64,000 nt of DNA from Pseudotamlana agarivorans (GTDB taxonomy: Bacteria; Bacteroidota; Bacteroidia; Flavobacteriales; Flavobacteriaceae), in the NCBI RefSeq assembly GCF_001642835.1, contig NZ_LXEI01000007.1:1-64000 (forward strand). The letters are read 5' to 3'. Positions 8,870-18,435 of this stretch are shown piece by piece. Below the pieces are notes generated by a model. It had not been told where the DNA came from. It saw only the letters and a program-made list of their open reading frames with translations, and ran no database searches. The position numbers and the translations under genes are program-made. The first letter of the stretch is position 1. Each line of letters opens with the position of its first letter.

Positions 8870-8931
8870 AAATTTCAGTAAAAGGCAAAGACACAAGGTT
8901 TATGTTAAGAAGGTATTATAATATCTTTAAT
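8870..8931 (+). promoter_or_regulatory. Composite promoter, copy C (box + 36 bp + -7-like element)
   Basis: AAATTTCAGTAAA (8870-8882) is followed after exactly 36 bp by TAATATCTTTAAT (8919-8931). The box differs from copies A and B at one position. The presumed ATG of the giant adhesin is at 8962, so the 5' leader would be about 25 nt. This position argues against the TTG at 8845 as start, since it would put the promoter inside the gene. Confidence 0.65.
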
Positions 8932-8961
8932 TTTTATAAACTACTAACCAAAAAACATAGC

Positions 8962-11900
8962 ATGAAAAACAAGTTGCAGATTGCTCTGGTAAAACCCGAT
9001 CCTTTTTCTGTTAAAGGATTGATTGAATTCGGTTTTAGAAATTCAATTTTTAGTCACTGGATTTTTATTCTAGTACTAACTTTAGTTTTATCAGCTTCAG
9101 GAAAAAGTTACGCACAAGTATCAGAATCATTTAACAGCGGTATACCCAGTAGTTGGTCTATTGTTAGCAATAATGTAGGGACTTCTAATTGGGAAACTAC
9201 CACCGATGGGTTTTTAAACACAAATGGTGTTTACGTAAGACCAAGTGCCGATAATATAGGCGATCAAAATACTGCAGAATATTTTTTGGTGACACCGCAA
9301 TTTACGGTTCCAGAAAAGGGTGAAATTCACTTTTATACCAAGCAAAGTAGTGAAATAGATCATGGTGCAACCTATGAAGTAAGAATTTCTACAGCGGCGC
9401 AACCAGATATTACTGCATTTGGTGTTACACTGCAGTCTTACACAGAATCCAATCTTAATAATGTATCTCAAACAGCTTACGAGAAAAAGGTGATTAAATT
9501 TCCAAGTTCTGTTCCTGCTGGTTTAAATGTTTATATCGCTTTTGTTGCTACAAATACGCAAAATGGAGATAATCCTACAGGAGATTCTTGGTTTATTGAT
9601 GATGTTGAAATATTAGAAGGTTGTTTGGGTGAAATATCTGATGTCGAAGTCGACAATATTATGACGACTACTGCCAATTTAAGTTGGACACATCCTTCAG
9701 CTACTAATTTTGAATTACAAATTTTACCAAAAGGTGGGGTTCCAGCAACAAGTGGTTTTCCTGTTTCAGGAACGAGTTATAGCTTAATAAACCTTGATGA
9801 AGAAACAGAATACGTTTTTTATATTAGTCCTGTTTGTGATAATGGCATTAAAGGTGAATGGGCGGGACCATATAGTTTTGAAACGCTTAAATTAGGATTA
9901 ACATGTGTTGAACCTATAGTTTTAGAAGATATTGGAACGAATCCTTACGAGTTAGTTGAAAATTTACAAAACTACGTGCACCCTAATCCTGCAGAAGTGA
10001 GTTACACTACAGTAGGAACTAACTGTGTTCCAGGTGGCTCGACTTCAACAACCAATTATTTAAATGGTGATAAAATATTTCATACCTATACACCAACCGA
10101 AGATGGTTTACTTTCAATTAGCCTAGAGACTGGTACCGAAGGTGGTGGAGGTGATGACAATTGTTATAATAGCAGAATATCCCTTTTTGTTTACGAAGAT
10201 TGTAGTGGTGTAGGAACAGATTGTCTTGCTGGTTTTACTATCAATAACGCTTTTTCACCTAAATCAATAGAAAACCTATTTGTAGAACAAGGTAAAACCT
10301 ACGTTATCGTTGTATCGTCTGAGCTTAGTTCTGGAGCAGGGATTTGTTTTAAACTTAACGTTTCAGGTTTAACATGTGCACCTCCAGGAAACTTTGACTA
10401 TAGTGACTTAACTGAAAATAGCGTTAAGTTTTCATGGGGTAATGTAGGTGGTTTTTCAGATTCATGGGAATACCAAGTGGTAGCACGTGATGCAGGTACA
10501 CCAACTGCAGGAGGAACGCCAACAAGTACAAATACCGATGTTGTTATAAACTCAGGTTTAACGCCAGGTACAGATTACGATTTATATGTAAGATCGGTTT
10601 GTGGTGGTTTGCCAGGAGCATGGAGTAAACCCTATGCTTTTACAACGCAGTGTACTGCTTTTGATACCCCTTATTTTACCGATTTCAATGGCGCAAATGT
10701 TACTCCAGAACCTTGTTGGACAAGCCTTGATATCAATAAAGATGGAAATACTTGGGGTTATTTAGGAGCAGCGGAGACTTATGCTACTATTGTAACTGAA
10801 CTTAATAGAGTTAATGGTATCAGTAATGATATGTTAGTGTCTCCTCAAATTAATTTTGACGCTTCTCAAAAAAGAATACGTTATAAGCACAGAGCAACAC
10901 AAGGTGCTTCTGTGTACTCGATCAGATTATCTACAACAGGTATTGGACCAAATAATTTCACAACCGAAATTTTACCTGTAACAAGAATTACAAATACAGC
11001 TTTTCAAGAAGTTATTGTAGATATACCAGAAGGGATTACTGGAAAGGTAAATATTGCATGGTATGTAGAACCTAGCGCTAATGAAGATGCTCTTAGGTTA
11101 TCGATTGATGATGTTTATATTGAAGACAAGCCTTCTTGTCCTAAACCACTTAATCCTTCGAGTTTAAATGTAAAAACTGATTCAGCGTGGTTAACATGGA
11201 CTAAAGGTGATGAAGAAACACAATGGCAAGTGGCTATTCAAGATGCGGGAACAGGTATTCCTACAGGAGATGGTGTTATTGTAGATAGCAATTTCCCTTA
11301 TGCGGCTACAGGGTTAGAGCCTGGAACGAGATACGAATACTACGTAAGAGCACATTGTGCCGATGACGATCAGAGTGTGTGGGTAGGCCCTGCTACTTTT
11401 ACAACTTTGTGTACGTCTTACGATACACCATTTTATGAAAGTTTTAATGAAGTTGATCCTGATACACAGAAATTTTGTTGGGATACCTCAGATGACAGCT
11501 GGTCTGTAACCGATACCAGAGCTGAAACATCATCAAGATCTACAGACGCTTATTTAATTTCTCCAGCCATTAATATCGATGGGGTACAAGAGTTAAAATT
11601 TAAGTATAGAGCAGAAGTAGGGTTCTACTTAGGCGTTGTTATACCACCACGTTATGGTTTGGAGGTGTTAATGTCTACAACAACAAATAACCCTACAAGT
11701 TTTTCTGTGATTTCGCAGGCCGAAGTTTTTACACATTCTAATTATATCGAAAAATCGATAATTATTGAAGCTAACGGTCCGGTGTACATCGCCTTTAGAG
11801 TGCCTTCTTTTTCTGGAGGATCCTCTACTTTACATATTGATGATGTTAGCATAGGCGATCCACCACCTTGTCCGGTACCAGGGAATCTTTCTTTAGATAC

Positions 11901-14900
11901 TGTAACTTCTAATAGTGTAGATTTTTCTTGGACGGCAGGTTATCAAGAGACCTCATGGCAGGTGGCTGTTCAATTTGCAGGGGTTGGGGTGCCAAATCAC
12001 GAAGGTGTCACATCTACCGAAACAACATTTTCTGCTACAGATTTAAATCCTGATACAGATTATGAAGTTTACGTAAAATCTAATTGTGGAGATGATAACA
12101 GCGAATGGATAGGTCCATTATACTTCTCAACCACATGTACAGCATTTCCATCACCATTTGTAGAAACCTTTAATACAGATTCTACAACTGAGGGATGTTG
12201 GACGGTTATAGATGATAATTACGACCTAGATACTTGGGAACTTGATAGTGCAACTTTTCCTTATGAAGGCGATCAAGCAGCGGCCATGTTTACTGGTCAT
12301 AATGGTAGAAATGAAGATTGGTTAATATCGCCAACCATTACGCTTACCGAAAATCAACAATTAAGATATTATTATAGAGTTAATGATAGTTTCTTTACAG
12401 AAGATTTAGAAGTGTTATTATCTACCAATGGTGTTGGTTTAGATCAATTTACCCATGTGTTATATGATTCTGATGATGATCCAGTAATCATTAATAATGT
12501 AGAGTATAAAGTAAAAATAATTAGCCTAGCGGGTTATGTTGGTGATGTAAATATAGCTTTCCACGTGCCATTTTTCGCATCAACGGGAGCTTATAGAGGT
12601 CAAACTTTGGTGATTGATAATTTCAATATTGAAGATATTCCAGATTGCCCAGAAGTTACAAATGTTATTGCTAGTAATTTATCTGATACCCAATTAGATC
12701 TAAGCTGGGATGATAATGGTGAAACCTCTTGGGAAATTTCAGTACAACCATCAGGAACAGAAGCTCCTGTTGGAAGTGCAAATCCAGATTATTTATACGA
12801 CGCAACGTCTAATCCTTTTACTGTTACAGGATTAACAGCATCTTCTAAATATGATGTTTATGTAAGAAGTACTTGTGATGCCGATGGTCCTTGGACAGGG
12901 CCTCTTGAAGTGACTACTTTATGTAGTTTCGAGAACTTATGTCAGTATACCATTTTATTGACTAGTGATACGGATATTTCGTCAGAGTTAGTGTTAACAC
13001 AAAACAATCAAAGTTACCAGTCTTTACCTTTTAATGGTAATGTAGAAGAAAGTTTTCTAGTGAATTTATGCTCTGGAGTTCAATACTCTTTATATTTTGA
13101 TACTGTAGGTTGGAATGACGAGCAATATGCGAATTACCAATTTGAAATTTTAGACCCAGATGGAAACTCTGTATATAAAAGTCCAGAAGGCTTGGCATCA
13201 AGAACGACTGTATACACTGGTTATTCTTCATGTGGTGATATTACCTGTCCTGAGCCTAAAGATTTAGCCTCTAATGAACTATCAACGCTTTCTTGGACAG
13301 CAGCCGGTAGTGAAACGCAATGGGAAGTTGCTTTTCAGCCGATAGGCAATGGTACTATACCACAATCGGGGACTATAGTTTCTAATAGTTCATACACACC
13401 TACAGCTTCAGATTTTGTAGACCCTAACATAGCAACCTACGAGTTTTTTGTTCGTGCGGTATGTGGTGACGACGATTTAAGTAATTGGGCGGGACCTTTA
13501 GTTTTTGTTAGAAATGATGATGTATCTACAGCAGTTGATGTTATGGTGAGTGCCGACGAAATTTGTAGCACACCAATGAAAGAGATCTCTTTTAAAAATG
13601 TGACAACGTCTCCAGAAGCCATGAGTTGTGAGGGCGATAATAACGGTGATGTTTGGTTCAGTTTTACGGCTCAATCTAAAATTCATCAAATTGTAGCGCA
13701 TTATACGACAGGAACTTTTAGAGAAACAGGTTATGCTGATTATTCTGAATTAGTGATGACTCTTTATAGAGAGAATTCAGCTGGAGGTTTAGAAGAAATA
13801 ATCTGTAGCTATGATAATACGATTACAGCGATGTACGCTTCCGAGTTAGTTGTGGGAGATACTTATAAAGTAAGATTAACAAAAGTACATGCAGAACCAA
13901 CTGAATACCGCTTGAGTTTATGCATTACTACACCAAACGATTTGTGTGATGTTAAGATTGTAAACGGTGGTTTTGAACACCCAGGAATCGGACGCTTAAG
14001 TGGAGTTAGTTCAATCCTTTCGGTGAATTCAATTCCTGGTTGGAGACAAAATTTAGATACAACCAACTCAGCATTTGTTTGGGAATCATTAAATGCACCT
14101 GGTTTTTCACCTTATGAAGGGGGGCAACTTATCCAGTTGCGATCAGATCAGGGTACAACGATCGACCAAAACGATCCGAATATTAAAGGGTTGTATAGGG
14201 ATTTTGATACTTCAGAAATAACCTTAATGACATATAGTTTTGCGCATTATGGTCGTTTTGATGGTAATAAAATTCAAATGTATGCTGGAGCTCCTGGCGG
14301 ACCTTATACTTTAGTTACCGAAAATTTTGCAGAACAGGCTTGGAAAGTTATCTCAGGCGAATATGCCGTGCCAACAGGACAACCTGTTACGCGCTTTATT
14401 TTTAGAGCTAATGGAACAGACAATATTGGAAATTTATTAGATGCTATAGAATTTGGTTCTAATAATGAAATTATTACCGCGCCATTTGATGTCGATTGTA
14501 CAAATCCAATGGCAACATTAGAAGCTCGTGGTACAGGTACTTGGATACAAAGTGATACCAATCCAAGTCCAGTAACATTTGATGATGAAAACAACAGTAC
14601 AGTAAATATTACTAACTTCTTAGCTCCTGGGGTGTATTCATTTACATGGAAAACACGCTATTGTGAATACAGTATTGAATTAAACTATAATGGTATTGGG
14701 GACATTCCATCTGTAGAAACACCAATTGAATATTGTATAAATGATACCCCAGTGGCTTTAGAAGCAATGCCGTTAACGGGTTACGAGATTGTTTGGTTCA
14801 CTCAAGCAACAGGAGGTACTGCTAGTACAATGGCACCTACACCAAATACTACTGTAGCAGGAAACACATCATACTATGTGGCTTATAGAGATATCACTAA

Positions 14901-15471
14901 AGGTTGTGATGGTCCTCGTGCCGAGATTGTAGTCATTGTAAATGATTTTATAGAATTTGAAATAGCAGGAGAATGTCAAGAGGGTGATTATATTCTTGAA
15001 GCATTACCTATTAATAGTGATTTTGATGGATCTCAAGCTACTTACACTTGGAAAGATGCCGATGGAAATGTTGTTGGAGAGAATTCTGAAATATTTAATA
15101 TAACAGAGTACACCAGCCAAAATACCACTAGTTCTTTATTGTTTTCAGTAGAAGTGGCATACGGTGGTTGTTCCTCAGAAGTTACTCATATCGCAGAAAG
15201 ATCTAGCTGTATCGATATTCCTAGAGGTATTTCTCCTGATGGAAATGGTAAAAATGATGACCTAGATTTAACAGGGTACGGAGTTACCGAGCTATACATC
15301 TTTAATAGAAACGGCACAGAGGTTTATAAGTTTAAAGGTACTTATACCAACCAATGGCATGGTCAAACTAATAAAGGTGAAAATCTTCCAGATGGCACAT
15401 ATTTCTATAGTGTTGTAAACGGAGATGGTAGTAAAACTACAGGTTGGATTTTTATTAATAGAATTCAATAA
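8962..15471 (+). CDS. Giant multi-domain T9SS type B-sorted adhesin-like protein
   Basis: 2169 residues from the ATG at 8962. The frame is open back to a TTG at 8845, but the promoter at 8870-8931 makes the ATG more likely. Residues 1-52 are an unusually long signal peptide with a ~30-residue N-region, a hydrophobic core IFILVLTLVL and a cleavage site near SYAQ. At least four choice-of-anchor-like sandwiches alternate with about five FN3-like domains (FN3 units starting CPKPLN, CPVPGN, CPEVTN, CPEPKD, with TSWQVAVQ/TQWQVAIQ strands). Near the C-terminus come a module like those of the 2724 protein, an Ig-like region and a type B (gliding-motility-associated) sorting domain beginning PRGISPDGNGKNDDLDL. 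It is likely a surface adhesin exported by T9SS. It is followed by its PorP/SprF-type partner. Confidence 0.85.
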   Translation: MKNKLQIALVKPDPFSVKGLIEFGFRNSIFSHWIFILVLTLVLSASGKSYAQVSESFNSGIPSSWSIVSNNVGTSNWETTTDGFLNTNGVYVRPSADNIGDQNTAEYFLVTPQFTVPEKGEIHFYTKQSSEIDHGATYEVRISTAAQPDITAFGVTLQSYTESNLNNVSQTAYEKKVIKFPSSVPAGLNVYIAFVATNTQNGDNPTGDSWFIDDVEILEGCLGEISDVEVDNIMTTTANLSWTHPSATNFELQILPKGGVPATSGFPVSGTSYSLINLDEETEYVFYISPVCDNGIKGEWAGPYSFETLKLGLTCVEPIVLEDIGTNPYELVENLQNYVHPNPAEVSYTTVGTNCVPGGSTSTTNYLNGDKIFHTYTPTEDGLLSISLETGTEGGGGDDNCYNSRISLFVYEDCSGVGTDCLAGFTINNAFSPKSIENLFVEQGKTYVIVVSSELSSGAGICFKLNVSGLTCAPPGNFDYSDLTENSVKFSWGNVGGFSDSWEYQVVARDAGTPTAGGTPTSTNTDVVINSGLTPGTDYDLYVRSVCGGLPGAWSKPYAFTTQCTAFDTPYFTDFNGANVTPEPCWTSLDINKDGNTWGYLGAAETYATIVTELNRVNGISNDMLVSPQINFDASQKRIRYKHRATQGASVYSIRLSTTGIGPNNFTTEILPVTRITNTAFQEVIVDIPEGITGKVNIAWYVEPSANEDALRLSIDDVYIEDKPSCPKPLNPSSLNVKTDSAWLTWTKGDEETQWQVAIQDAGTGIPTGDGVIVDSNFPYAATGLEPGTRYEYYVRAHCADDDQSVWVGPATFTTLCTSYDTPFYESFNEVDPDTQKFCWDTSDDSWSVTDTRAETSSRSTDAYLISPAINIDGVQELKFKYRAEVGFYLGVVIPPRYGLEVLMSTTTNNPTSFSVISQAEVFTHSNYIEKSIIIEANGPVYIAFRVPSFSGGSSTLHIDDVSIGDPPPCPVPGNLSLDTVTSNSVDFSWTAGYQETSWQVAVQFAGVGVPNHEGVTSTETTFSATDLNPDTDYEVYVKSNCGDDNSEWIGPLYFSTTCTAFPSPFVETFNTDSTTEGCWTVIDDNYDLDTWELDSATFPYEGDQAAAMFTGHNGRNEDWLISPTITLTENQQLRYYYRVNDSFFTEDLEVLLSTNGVGLDQFTHVLYDSDDDPVIINNVEYKVKIISLAGYVGDVNIAFHVPFFASTGAYRGQTLVIDNFNIEDIPDCPEVTNVIASNLSDTQLDLSWDDNGETSWEISVQPSGTEAPVGSANPDYLYDATSNPFTVTGLTASSKYDVYVRSTCDADGPWTGPLEVTTLCSFENLCQYTILLTSDTDISSELVLTQNNQSYQSLPFNGNVEESFLVNLCSGVQYSLYFDTVGWNDEQYANYQFEILDPDGNSVYKSPEGLASRTTVYTGYSSCGDITCPEPKDLASNELSTLSWTAAGSETQWEVAFQPIGNGTIPQSGTIVSNSSYTPTASDFVDPNIATYEFFVRAVCGDDDLSNWAGPLVFVRNDDVSTAVDVMVSADEICSTPMKEISFKNVTTSPEAMSCEGDNNGDVWFSFTAQSKIHQIVAHYTTGTFRETGYADYSELVMTLYRENSAGGLEEIICSYDNTITAMYASELVVGDTYKVRLTKVHAEPTEYRLSLCITTPNDLCDVKIVNGGFEHPGIGRLSGVSSILSVNSIPGWRQNLDTTNSAFVWESLNAPGFSPYEGGQLIQLRSDQGTTIDQNDPNIKGLYRDFDTSEITLMTYSFAHYGRFDGNKIQMYAGAPGGPYTLVTENFAEQAWKVISGEYAVPTGQPVTRFIFRANGTDNIGNLLDAIEFGSNNEIITAPFDVDCTNPMATLEARGTGTWIQSDTNPSPVTFDDENNSTVNITNFLAPGVYSFTWKTRYCEYSIELNYNGIGDIPSVETPIEYCINDTPVALEAMPLTGYEIVWFTQATGGTASTMAPTPNTTVAGNTSYYVAYRDITKGCDGPRAEIVVIVNDFIEFEIAGECQEGDYILEALPINSDFDGSQATYTWKDADGNVVGENSEIFNITEYTSQNTTSSLLFSVEVAYGGCSSEVTHIAERSSCIDIPRGISPDGNGKNDDLDLTGYGVTELYIFNRNGTEVYKFKGTYTNQWHGQTNKGENLPDGTYFYSVVNGDGSKTTGWIFINRIQ

Positions 15472-15505
15472 TTAAAATTTATACAACCAGCAATTTAAGA
15501 TAGCA

Positions 15506-16441
15506 ATGAAAAAAATATATCTCACACTAACATTTGCACTCTTAGTTTTACTAGGTGTTAATGCACAACAAGACCCTCAGTATACACAGTATATGTATAA
15601 TATGAACGTGATTAACCCTGCCTACGCAGGTTCTAGAGGCGACTTAGCCATTGGGTTATTACACAGATCGCAATGGGTAGGTATCGAAGGGTCACCAAAA
15701 ACATCAACTTTTTCAATTCACAGTCCTACAGGTAAAAATGTAGGACTAGGGTTGTCGGTTGTTTCAGATCAAATTGGTCCTATTGAAGAAAACAATGTTT
15801 ACGCTGATTTCTCATACACTTTAAACCTTGGTGGTGCACACCGTTTAGCACTGGGTTTAAAGGGGGGCGCTAGTTTTCAAAACATCGGACTGTTTAATGA
15901 TATTGGAAACGGCTACCTAGTTGATGCTAACGATGAAGCCTTTAGTGAAAACACAAACAATACCTATTTAAATATTGGTACCGGTATTTTTTACTATACC
16001 GATAATTATTATGTGTCGTTTTCAATTCCCAACATGTTAAAAAATACGTATCTGGATGTTAGTAATAACGGTGATACCTATAAGTTTGGTTCCGATGTAC
16101 TGCATTACTTTTTATCGGCAGGATATGTTTTCAACCTTTCTGAAAGCACCAAATTTAAACCGTCCTTTATGTTGAAATCGGCTTTTAACGCACCAACATC
16201 ATTGGATTTGTCGGCTAACTTCTTGTTTTTCGATCGTTTCGAAGCAGGAGCAACGTATAGGCTAGACGATTCCGTTGGCGCTATGGTTAATTTTGAAATA
16301 TTATCAGGCCTACGCGTAGGCTATGCATACGACTATACAACGTCAGAGCTTAATGTTGAATCTTCTGGTTCTCATGAAATCATGCTGTTGTTCGATCTTA
16401 ATTTCCCTAAAAAAGTATCTGTGTCACCTAGATTTTTCTAA
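15506..16441 (+). CDS. PorP/SprF family T9SS-associated outer-membrane protein
   Basis: A 311-residue protein with a 20-residue signal peptide (ending NAQ), then the family signature QDPQYTQYMYNMNVINPAYAGS and alternating beta strands up to a terminal aromatic residue (PRFF). In Flavobacterium johnsoniae, SprF is needed to deliver the type B-sorted adhesin SprB to the surface, and PorP binds a PorE-type OmpA protein in Porphyromonas. Its place 34 bp after a giant type B cargo gene and 18 bp before an OmpA-family gene fits a dedicated export/anchoring partner. It is probably one operon with 8962 through 21924. Confidence 0.93.
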   Translation: MKKIYLTLTFALLVLLGVNAQQDPQYTQYMYNMNVINPAYAGSRGDLAIGLLHRSQWVGIEGSPKTSTFSIHSPTGKNVGLGLSVVSDQIGPIEENNVYADFSYTLNLGGAHRLALGLKGGASFQNIGLFNDIGNGYLVDANDEAFSENTNNTYLNIGTGIFYYTDNYYVSFSIPNMLKNTYLDVSNNGDTYKFGSDVLHYFLSAGYVFNLSESTKFKPSFMLKSAFNAPTSLDLSANFLFFDRFEAGATYRLDDSVGAMVNFEILSGLRVGYAYDYTTSELNVESSGSHEIMLLFDLNFPKKVSVSPRFF

Positions 16442-16459
16442 CTAAAAACCACCTTAAAA

Positions 16460-18328
16460 ATGAAACATATATATAGTCTTTTATGCTTGGTTCTTTTTGT
16501 AACAGCCAGTTATGGGCAAAACAGTCAAAGGGAAAAAGCTAATAAATACTTCGAAACTTACCAGTATGTAGATGCTATTGAAGTCTACTTAAAAATGATT
16601 GATAAAAACCAAGCCAATAGCAACGATTACAAACAGCTAGGCGATAGTTATTATAACCTGTTTAACCTTGATGAAGCCTCAAAATATTATGAAATGGCTT
16701 CGAAATCTAAACAAGATTCAGAATTTTATTACCGTTATGCACAGGTTTTAAAATCGCAAGGTAAATATCAGGATGCCATCGAACAAATGGATACGTTTGC
16801 TACAATGACACCTTCAGATCAACGCGCTATAGAGCATAGAAAAAATCCTGACTATATTTCTAGTTTAGATGATAAATCCATTTTATTCCATGTTAAGGAG
16901 GCTCCTATAAATGATGTTGAAGAGAGCGATTTTAGCCCCATAATGTCTAACGACAATATTTTATACTTTGTAAGTACCCGTAATCAGGGTAGTAAAAAGG
17001 ATAAATCGACCAACGAATCTTATTTAGATATCTATAAATCGGTACGTGATGAAAATGGTGAATTTTCAACTCCAGAGCCTGTAAAGAGCTTAAATAGCAA
17101 TTATCACGACGGACCCATAACCATAAGTGCTGATGGAAAAACCATGATTTTTGCAAGTAATGGTTACCGTGAAGGATCTTTCAAAAAAATGAAAGACAAA
17201 GGGATAAAATTAGCGCAACAAGGTTTGTATAAAGCCTCTTTAGTTGATGGTAATTGGACCAATATTAAAGCATTACCTATAAATAGTGTGGAGTATTCTG
17301 TAAGTCACCCATGTTTAAGTCATGACGGTAAAACGCTTTATTTTACTTCGAATATGCCAAACGGTTTTGGAGACACAGACATTTGGAAAGTTAGTGTTGA
17401 TAAGGACACTTATGGAGAACCAGTAAACCTAGGTAAGCATGTCAATACGCCAGGAAAAGAAGGCTATCCATTTATAAGCAGCGACAACATTCTTTATTTC
17501 GCTTCAAGCGGAAAACAAGGTTTTGGTGGTTTTGATATTTTTAAAGTGGATTTAAATAAAAATGAAGAAGCTATAAACCTGGGAAAGGAGATAAATACTA
17601 GGAGAGACGATTTTGCTTTTAGTATTAATATGGAGCAGGAAATCGGGTACTTTTCATCTAACAGAACTGGAGTAGATCAAATTTATATGGCCTTTCCAAT
17701 TTGTAAGTTTCAAACGAAGCTTATTGTAAAAGACGCCGAAACAAATACTGCTATTCCTAATGCTACAGTTGCTGTAGTAGACGTAAATGGTAATGTGGTT
17801 TCTAATGCCATGACCTCAAAAGATGGAACAATGAGCTATGAGTCTAAGTGTGAATTATCTTTTGTGTTTAATGTTGCTAAAGAAGGTTATAAGTCAAACT
17901 CTATAACCGTAAGTGAGACCAATGGAAATGATGTTTCTAAAACAGTATTATTGTCTCCAATTAATGAAATGATTACTGAAACAGAGGTGAAACTGAATAA
18001 CATTTACTTCGAGTTTAACAAAAGTAACATTACACAATCTGGTGCATCAGAGCTTGATAAGCTGGTAAAAATCATGAATGATCATCCAGAGATGAAAATT
18101 CTAGTGCGTTCTCATACCGATACAAAAGGTAATTCGAAATATAACTTGAAATTATCAGAAAGAAGAGCACAATCTACTGTTCAATATGTCATTTCTAAAG
18201 GTATTAATAAGGATAGATTGTCGGCTGAAGGTGTTGGTAGTACAGAACCAAAAATTGATTGTAAATCAAATTGTACTAGCGAAGAAGACGCGCAAAATAG
18301 ACGTTCGGAGTTTTTAATTATAAAATAA
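16460..18328 (+). CDS. OmpA-family protein with TPR, PD40-like and carboxypeptidase-regulatory-like domains
   Basis: A 622-residue protein with a signal peptide (1-19). TPR-like helices cover about 22-120. PD40/WD40-like beta-propeller strands follow over about 155-410 (LYFVSTRN, MIFASNG, LYFTSNMPNGFGDTDIW, LYFASSGKQGFGGFDIF). A carboxypeptidase-regulatory-like domain lies near 415-500, and an OmpA/MotB peptidoglycan-binding domain at 510-622 (NIYFEFNKSNI, HTDTKG, NRRSEFLI). This is the PorE-like architecture found beside PorP/SprF genes, which ties the outer-membrane T9SS parts to peptidoglycan. It presumably works with the PorP/SprF protein encoded just upstream. Confidence 0.9.
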   Translation: MKHIYSLLCLVLFVTASYGQNSQREKANKYFETYQYVDAIEVYLKMIDKNQANSNDYKQLGDSYYNLFNLDEASKYYEMASKSKQDSEFYYRYAQVLKSQGKYQDAIEQMDTFATMTPSDQRAIEHRKNPDYISSLDDKSILFHVKEAPINDVEESDFSPIMSNDNILYFVSTRNQGSKKDKSTNESYLDIYKSVRDENGEFSTPEPVKSLNSNYHDGPITISADGKTMIFASNGYREGSFKKMKDKGIKLAQQGLYKASLVDGNWTNIKALPINSVEYSVSHPCLSHDGKTLYFTSNMPNGFGDTDIWKVSVDKDTYGEPVNLGKHVNTPGKEGYPFISSDNILYFASSGKQGFGGFDIFKVDLNKNEEAINLGKEINTRRDDFAFSINMEQEIGYFSSNRTGVDQIYMAFPICKFQTKLIVKDAETNTAIPNATVAVVDVNGNVVSNAMTSKDGTMSYESKCELSFVFNVAKEGYKSNSITVSETNGNDVSKTVLLSPINEMITETEVKLNNIYFEFNKSNITQSGASELDKLVKIMNDHPEMKILVRSHTDTKGNSKYNLKLSERRAQSTVQYVISKGINKDRLSAEGVGSTEPKIDCKSNCTSEEDAQNRRSEFLIIK

Positions 18329-18435
18329 ATTGGCAGTTAAGTGGCTAAAGTGAAATAGAAAAATAGATTAAAAAAATGATAGTCAAACAGCATGCATAGA
18401 TGCGTTTGGCTATTGTTTGTTATAAGGGGGAAAAT

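Noticed and set aside
8845-8961. TTG start giving a 2208-residue adhesin
   Set aside because: The composite promoter at 8870-8931 would lie inside the gene, and the 39 added residues sit before an already long signal peptide.
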